DNA of 64,000 nucleotides. It comes from Gp6-AA40 sp035649635 (GTDB lineage Bacteria > Acidobacteriota > Vicinamibacteria > Vicinamibacterales > UBA2999). Below the pieces are notes generated by a model that worked only from the letters and a program-made list of their open reading frames with translations, ran no database searches and was not told where the DNA came from. The position numbers and the translations under genes are program-made. Location: the NCBI GenBank assembly GCA_035649635.1, contig DASRJE010000193.1, positions 1-64,000 of the forward strand. The letters run 5' to 3'. Below, piece after piece: positions 59,604 to 64,000 of the stretch (the first letter of the stretch is position 1; each line of letters begins with the position of its first letter).

Positions 59604-61244
59604 ATGCACGCATTTCTGAGACGAGCGGCGATGCGCATCTACCGGCATCGCCATTGGCTGCCGCTCGAAAGAAACGCATCGCGACCGGACATCGCGCAAC
59701 GCGAGGTGCTACGCGCGATTGTGTCCGCCAACAGCGCTACGACCTTTGGACGGGAACACGGGTTTGCCGAGATCGACTGCGCTCGGATATTCGGCGAGCG
59801 GGTGCCCGTGCAACAGTACGAGACGCTGCGGCCTTACATCGAGCGACAACGGCGAACTGGTCAGACCGAGCTGACCGCCGAGGCGCCGCTCTTCTACGCA
59901 CAGACCAGTGGAACGACCGGCACACCCAAGTACATCCCGATCACCAGAACATCACTGGCGATGCATCGAGCGGAGCAGGCGCTCTTCTCTTATCTGCAGT
60001 TCAGGGCGTGTCCGTCGGCATTCGACGGGATGGCGATGGGCATTATGGGCGCTGCCGTCGAGGGCCGGCTCGACTCGGGTCACTCGGTGGGATCGGTATC
60101 CGGTCATCTGTATGCGTCGCTCCCCCGATTCATTCAGTCCAGGTTCGTCGTGCCGCCCGCTGTGTCGACGATCGCGGACTATGACCTGAAATACCGGGTC
60201 ATCCTCCACCTCGCGCTCGCACAACCTCGCATCACGTATATCGGATCGCCAAACCCGTCGACATTTCTCCGGCTTCTCCATGTGTTGAAGATCGAGCGCG
60301 AGATGCTGCTGCGCTCGCTGGCTACAGGCCTGTCCAGCGTGACTGCAGCGCTCGATCCGTCGCTGCAGCAGCTCGTCGCGAGTCGTATGCCGGCGATGCC
60401 GGATCGCGCTGCGCTGCTGAACAAACTGCCTGAGCTCACTTACGCCAACGTCTGGCCCGACGTGAAGCTACTCACGACGTGGACGGGTGGGAGTTGTGGC
60501 ATTGCTCTGGGTGCGCTTCGAAAGACGCTTCCTGTCCAGACCCTCGTCATGGAACTTGGCTACCAGGCAACCGAAGTTCGCGGGACGATTCCGCTCGAGG
60601 CCGAAACGCCCGGCGGGCTGCCACCCCTGGGGCACACGTTCTTCGAGTTCGTCGAGCGCTCGGCATGGGACCGTGAGCGACCCGACTACCTCACCGTCGA
60701 TCAGCTGGAGCAGGGATTTCAGTACTACGTTCTGATCACGACGCCGGCCGGGTTGTATCGCTACTTCATGAACGATCTCGTTGAGGTCACAGGCTTCTTT
60801 CGAAAAACGCCACTCCTGCGGTTCGTCCAGAAGGGCAAGGGCGTCACGAGCCTGACCGGCGAGAAGCTGTACGAAGCCCAGGTCATCGACGCGGTTCAAA
60901 ACGAGCTCCCTCGATGCGGAGTCATTCCAACGTTCTTCGTCATGATCGCTGACGATGAGAAGATGTCGTATCGACTGCTGGTCGAGGGGCAGGCTGGCCT
61001 GCCTGAGTCAAGCGCGGTGGGGCAGGCGGTCGACCGCCGTCTCGCGGAACTGAATATCGAATACCGCGCGAAACGTGACAGCGGCCGCCTCGCACCGTTG
61101 ACGCTCGCGTGGCTCCGGCCCGGTGCGGGCGAGGCGTACAAGGCTGCCGCTGTCAGTGCCGGTCAGCGAGAGGGGCAACTGAAGCCTGCGGTCCTGCAAC
61201 ATCGTAAAGACCTGCTCATACCGCTGGACCAGTTCGTCGCATAA
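59604..61244 (+). CDS. GH3-type acyl-acid amido synthetase
   Basis: 546 residues from ATG 59604. ATP-binding AQTSGTTGTPKYIPIT (~97-112), then TYIGSPNPSTFLRLLH, TWTGGSCGIALGALRKTL, LGYQATEVRGTIPLE, TPAGLYRYFMNDLVEVTGFF and VTSLTGEKLYEAQV (~425), the order of GH3 enzymes. Plant GH3 proteins adenylate a carboxylic acid and join it to an amino acid. Bacterial relatives are largely uncharacterised. It ends in TAATG, overlapping the epimerase start by one base. Length is normal for bacterial GH3 proteins. Confidence 0.92.
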   Translation: MHAFLRRAAMRIYRHRHWLPLERNASRPDIAQREVLRAIVSANSATTFGREHGFAEIDCARIFGERVPVQQYETLRPYIERQRRTGQTELTAEAPLFYAQTSGTTGTPKYIPITRTSLAMHRAEQALFSYLQFRACPSAFDGMAMGIMGAAVEGRLDSGHSVGSVSGHLYASLPRFIQSRFVVPPAVSTIADYDLKYRVILHLALAQPRITYIGSPNPSTFLRLLHVLKIEREMLLRSLATGLSSVTAALDPSLQQLVASRMPAMPDRAALLNKLPELTYANVWPDVKLLTTWTGGSCGIALGALRKTLPVQTLVMELGYQATEVRGTIPLEAETPGGLPPLGHTFFEFVERSAWDRERPDYLTVDQLEQGFQYYVLITTPAGLYRYFMNDLVEVTGFFRKTPLLRFVQKGKGVTSLTGEKLYEAQVIDAVQNELPRCGVIPTFFVMIADDEKMSYRLLVEGQAGLPESSAVGQAVDRRLAELNIEYRAKRDSGRLAPLTLAWLRPGAGEAYKAAAVSAGQREGQLKPAVLQHRKDLLIPLDQFVA

Positions 61245-62371
61245 TGCGTCTCGAGCAACTCGCCCTCAGCGAACTCCACATCCCCTTCAGAACGACGTTT
61301 CGGCACGCGTCTGCCGAGCGTAGCGAGACCGCCAGCATCTGGGTCGAGGCACGCTCGGAGGGCTTCGTTGGCTATGGAGAGTCGTGTCCTCGTCCCTACG
61401 TCACGGGTGAGACCACCGAGTCGGCTCGCGCGTTCTTCGCCGACTTCCACGAGTCGTTACGGCAGGACATCGTGAACCTCGATTCACTCCGAAAGTGGAT
61501 GACCACGCACGCCGATGCCATCGACACCAACCCGGCGGCCTGGTGCGCCGTCGAGCTCGCGCTTCTCGATCTGCTCGCCAAGATCACGGGCGAGACAGTT
61601 GAAACGCTGCTGTCGCTGCCTGTCTTGTCGGGCCCCTTTCGCTACACTGCGGTGCTCGGCGACTCCAGCGAGGCGGCTTTCGCCGCAACGGCCCACGCCT
61701 ATCAGCGCCTGGGCTTTCGAGACTTCAAACTGAAACTGTCGGGCGACCTCGAACGAGACACACGGAAGCTCGCACTCCTCGATTCGGCGGACTCCACGTT
61801 TCGAGTGCGCGTTGACGCCAACAATCTGTGGGCGGATGTCCACGTCGCCGAAATGTATTTGCGAAACCTGGGAAGATCGTTCGTTGGACTCGAGGAACCG
61901 CTGATCTCGAGACGCTACGCGGAGCTTGGCCAGCTTTCTGAGGCGCTCGGATGCCCGATCATCCTCGACGAGAGTCTCACCGCCAGCGACCAGCTCCGCT
62001 TCCTCGAGGGCACGGCCGATCGCTGGGTGATCAACGTACGAGTGTCCAAGATGGGCGGGCTCCTGCGATCACTTGAAGTCGTCTCGGCCGCCCGCGCCCG
62101 CGGCATTCCCCTTATCGTGGGCGCCCAAGTCGGCGAAACGAGCCTGTTGACCCGCGCGGCGCTCGTTGTCGCGCAAGCGGCAGGCGCTGACCTGCTCGCG
62201 CAGGAAGGGGCCTTCGGGACGTTCCTGCTCGAGCGCGACGTGTGCGAGCCGTCGCTGATGTTTGGCGCAGACGGGATACTCGATCCGCGGACCTATCCGT
62301 TCGACACCGTGGGGTTCGGCCTTCCCCTGTCGCCTTACGGTGCGAATGGGAAGCCGCCGAAGAATACGTAA
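61244..62371 (+). CDS. Enolase-superfamily epimerase (MLE/dipeptide-epimerase subgroup)
   Basis: 375 residues; ATG 61244 overlaps the GH3 stop. Catalytic KLK of FKLKLSG (~162-164), metal ligands in RVDANNLW (~191), GLEEPL (~216) and LDESL (~242), and a second Lys in NVRVSKMGG (~269). This matches muconate lactonising/dipeptide epimerase enzymes that abstract an alpha-proton. Where dipeptide epimerases read IKLxK, this has VRVSK. Acting on an N-acyl amino acid from GH3 is plausible, because N-succinylamino acid racemase belongs to the same subgroup. Its last 37 bases overlap the convergent transporter gene. Confidence 0.9.
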   Translation: MRLEQLALSELHIPFRTTFRHASAERSETASIWVEARSEGFVGYGESCPRPYVTGETTESARAFFADFHESLRQDIVNLDSLRKWMTTHADAIDTNPAAWCAVELALLDLLAKITGETVETLLSLPVLSGPFRYTAVLGDSSEAAFAATAHAYQRLGFRDFKLKLSGDLERDTRKLALLDSADSTFRVRVDANNLWADVHVAEMYLRNLGRSFVGLEEPLISRRYAELGQLSEALGCPIILDESLTASDQLRFLEGTADRWVINVRVSKMGGLLRSLEVVSAARARGIPLIVGAQVGETSLLTRAALVVAQAAGADLLAQEGAFGTFLLERDVCEPSLMFGADGILDPRTYPFDTVGFGLPLSPYGANGKPPKNT

Positions 62372-63597
62372 GCGGCTGCGAGCGTCACTAACAGATTGAA
62401 CGCCTGGGCGCCAAGAAATGCGACCGCCGGGCGACCGCCATCGGTCGTCACGAGACTCGGCAAAGAGGTTTCCAGGCCGATCGACACGAACGCCATCGCA
62501 AACAGCGCCGTACGAATTGCCGTCAATGGGCCGCGCGTTTCGGCGACCGTGGCATCGCCAACCAGCCACGAAAAGACGATCGACGCAACGAGGAATCCAA
62601 ACACGAATTTCGGAAAGCGTTCCCAGATCACGGCGAGGCTCGTTCGCGGCGTCTCCGATCCGTCAGGCGTGCTCCCCTTGCGTTTCATCGCCCACCAGAC
62701 CGTCAGCAGAAACGCGGCGACACCAATCAGCGCGTTCTGCGACAGCTTCACGACGACGGCCGCATCGCGCGCCGCATCGCTGATCAACTCGCCGCCGGCA
62801 ACGACCGCCGCACTCGTATCGAGCGTCCCGCCGAGCCAAGAGCCCGCGACCACGTCAGGCATGCCCATCGCTTTCGCCACCCACGGCATGAGGACCATCA
62901 TCGGCATTGCGACGACGAGCACGAGTGATGTCACATACGACAGCTTCTTGCGATCGCCTTGAATGGCGCCGCACGTCGCAATCGCAGCCGATACACCACA
63001 GATCGACACCGCGCTCGCCAGCATCGTCGCAAACTCATCGTCGACACGAAGGCGTCGCGCCAGCCAGAACGCGAACGTCCACACGCTCAACACCACGACG
63101 AGCGCCTGAGCGATACCGAGAAACCCGGCGCGGGCAATGTCGTCGATCAGAATGCCGGCGCCAAGGACGACGAGCCCGGTCTTGATGTAGAACTCGGTGC
63201 GGACCGCTTCACGAAGCCACGTTGGCACGGTGACGACGTGATTGACGACCAAGCCGATGGCCAACGCGAACACCACGTACTCGAGGCTCCACGCGGCGAC
63301 CGCGGGGAGCGCGGCAATCGCCTGCGCCAGCCATGCCAGCGCTGATACGAGGAGCACGCCGGGGACAAATCGCATCAACCGCGCGCCGAGCACGACGGCG
63401 CCGATCGTCAGCGGCACCAGCACCTGCAGCCCGACTCGTATCGGATCTGTCGATCGCACGCCCGCAAGGGCAAGGGCGATGAGCGACCCGCCTACCAGGA
63501 CCGAGAGCCAGTCCTCGCTGATGAGGGGTGGGCGCGCGGCAATCGACTCGCGGGTTGTGTCCGAGACCCCGGCGGTATGAGTGGCAGCTGTCTGCAT
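62335..63597 (-). CDS. YeiH-family putative sulfate exporter
   Basis: 420 residues from ATG 63597; a longer frame to 63690 crosses the repeat and is not preferred. About ten transmembrane helices, with family motifs YIKTGLVVLGAGILIDDIARAGFLGIAQ, SAVSICGVSAAIATCGAIQGDRKKLSY, GGTLDTSAAVVAGG and LFAMAFVSIGLETSLPSL. Longer than the common ~340-residue YeiH by an N-terminal segment and a C-terminal pair of helices. Usually called putative sulfate exporter; transported ion not established. Overlaps the epimerase by 37 bases tail-to-tail. Confidence 0.9.
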   Translation of the reverse strand: MQTAATHTAGVSDTTRESIAARPPLISEDWLSVLVGGSLIALALAGVRSTDPIRVGLQVLVPLTIGAVVLGARLMRFVPGVLLVSALAWLAQAIAALPAVAAWSLEYVVFALAIGLVVNHVVTVPTWLREAVRTEFYIKTGLVVLGAGILIDDIARAGFLGIAQALVVVLSVWTFAFWLARRLRVDDEFATMLASAVSICGVSAAIATCGAIQGDRKKLSYVTSLVLVVAMPMMVLMPWVAKAMGMPDVVAGSWLGGTLDTSAAVVAGGELISDAARDAAVVVKLSQNALIGVAAFLLTVWWAMKRKGSTPDGSETPRTSLAVIWERFPKFVFGFLVASIVFSWLVGDATVAETRGPLTAIRTALFAMAFVSIGLETSLPSLVTTDGGRPAVAFLGAQAFNLLVTLAAAYVFFGGFPFAP

Positions 63598-63626
63598 GGG
63601 CGAGAGATTACTCCAATCGCCCGCGC

Positions 63627-63710
63627 CGTAGGGCGGGTCCGGCTTTAATAGACCCGCCGGTCCGAAGCGACCATGACCCACCGGGTCCACAGAGCAGGAC
63701 CCGGCCTACG
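63627..63710. repeat. GGGCGGGTCC-bounded repeat, copy 2
   Basis: CGTAGGGCGGGTCC (63627-63640) and GGACCCGGCCTACG (63697-63710) are inverted copies with one mismatch. Inside are GGCTTTAATAGACCCGCC and ACCGGGTCC. This is an 84-base palindromic element, with the same order of words as at 39695-39760. It lies in the gap between the FHA gene end and the start of the YeiH-type gene. Confidence 0.6.
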
Positions 63711-63714
63711 AAGC

Positions 63715-64000
63715 TCAGGCCGCAGATTCGGCCTGTACGTCGTCTTTCCAGCAGAATTCGAGGATGAGGCCGCTGACGTTCAGCATGTCGCCGTCCTGCA
63801 GGATGCGACGTCCTTCGAGGCGCTCGTCGTTGATGAGCGTCTTGCCGCCGAGCGGCGTTGCAACGTAGCTGTTGCCGCTCCGGGCAATCGCGACCGCGAC
63901 CGACGGTTTGAACCAGCCGCGCAGCCGGACGAGCGCCGTATCGGAGCGCCCGATCAGTGACGTATGCGCCCCGAGATCGTATTGATCCTGCTCGGAGCGT
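63715..64000 (-). CDS. FHA-domain protein, partial (C-terminus)
   Basis: No start codon is within the window, so only the last ~94 residues are seen. The frame runs from the right edge to a TGA at 63715-63717. It reads GAHTSLIGRSDTALVRLRGWF, ARSGNSYVATPLGGKTLINDERL and RRILQDGDMLNVSGLILEF, the strand pattern of a forkhead-associated domain with the Gly-Arg-Ser of the phosphopeptide-binding loop. It would bind phosphothreonine in a partner. The N-terminal part of the protein is unknown. Confidence 0.8.
   Translation of the reverse strand, partial: RSEQDQYDLGAHTSLIGRSDTALVRLRGWFKPSVAVAIARSGNSYVATPLGGKTLINDERLEGRRILQDGDMLNVSGLILEFCWKDDVQAESAA

Noticed and set aside
62335..63690. Start of the YeiH-type gene at 63690
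   Set aside because: The extra residues are encoded by the palindromic repeat at 63627-63710; ATG 63597 is more credible.

Overview
The window looks like a high-GC (roughly 60-65 percent) soil bacterium of the Acidobacteriota, most likely a Vicinamibacteria-type lineage. This is inferred from gene content, not from any rRNA: a SusC/TonB-type receptor with an N-terminal carboxypeptidase-regulatory-like domain, two long ADOP/MacB-type permeases (one coupled to a PadR regulator), a TIGR03435 fragment, DUF6152 and DUF6282 proteins, and GC-rich palindromic intergenic repeats. No rRNA, tRNA, CRISPR array, phage or insertion sequence was seen. Both ends cut genes: a DUF6282 protein at the left and an FHA-domain protein at the right.

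Layout. 1-6 kb: DUF6282 fragment, outer-membrane receptor, lectin-like secreted protein, DUF6152 remnant and a secreted protein of unknown function. 6-16.5 kb: a minus-strand operon of five tightly packed genes (ATP-grasp, alpha-E, transglutaminase-DUF2126, ATP-grasp/alpha-E fusion, transglutaminase), headed by a zinc-ribbon metallopeptidase. This is a duplicated form of the predicted amidoligase/peptide-tagging cluster. 16.5-21 kb: erythromycin-esterase-like protein, then a small lipoprotein, XpaC and TelA. 20.7-26 kb: a sulfite-oxidase-type molybdoenzyme, an ankyrin protein and a SAP protein, mixed with broken genes (Ser/Thr kinase, SpoIIE phosphatase, TIGR03435). 26-33.6 kb: NHL protein, AHSA1 protein, methyltransferase, a leaderless PadR promoter with PadR and ADOP permease, and an MBL hydrolase.

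33.6-42 kb: QueA and an SDR enzyme divergent from a SoxR regulator, with a perfect SoxR-type operator between them; then an FAD oxidase, VOC protein, SurA-like isomerase, frameshifted pseudouridine synthase, a one-haem cytochrome-like protein and a GNAT acetyltransferase. 42-48.5 kb: DUF3341-type protein, WYL-like small protein, a duplicated-domain protein next to a DyP peroxidase, TrmO, DUF5655, two VOC proteins and DUF5995. 48.5-55.5 kb: SMP-30-like and epimerase genes divergent from a P450 followed directly by a RoxA-like dihaem cytochrome c. 55.6-64 kb: a second ADOP permease; a compact operon of membrane protein, fatty-acid/sterol hydroxylase, GH3-type amido synthetase and enolase-superfamily epimerase; a YeiH-type transporter; and the FHA fragment.

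The most noteworthy signals are the duplicated ATP-grasp/alpha-E/transglutaminase operon, the SoxR box in front of SDR-queA, the P450 plus RoxA-like pair, the hydroxylase-GH3-epimerase cassette, and a composite two-hairpin repeat of about 110-140 bp found twice with compensatory base changes. The window also carries an unusual number of decayed genes, two of which are cut exactly at the stop codon of an intact convergent neighbour.
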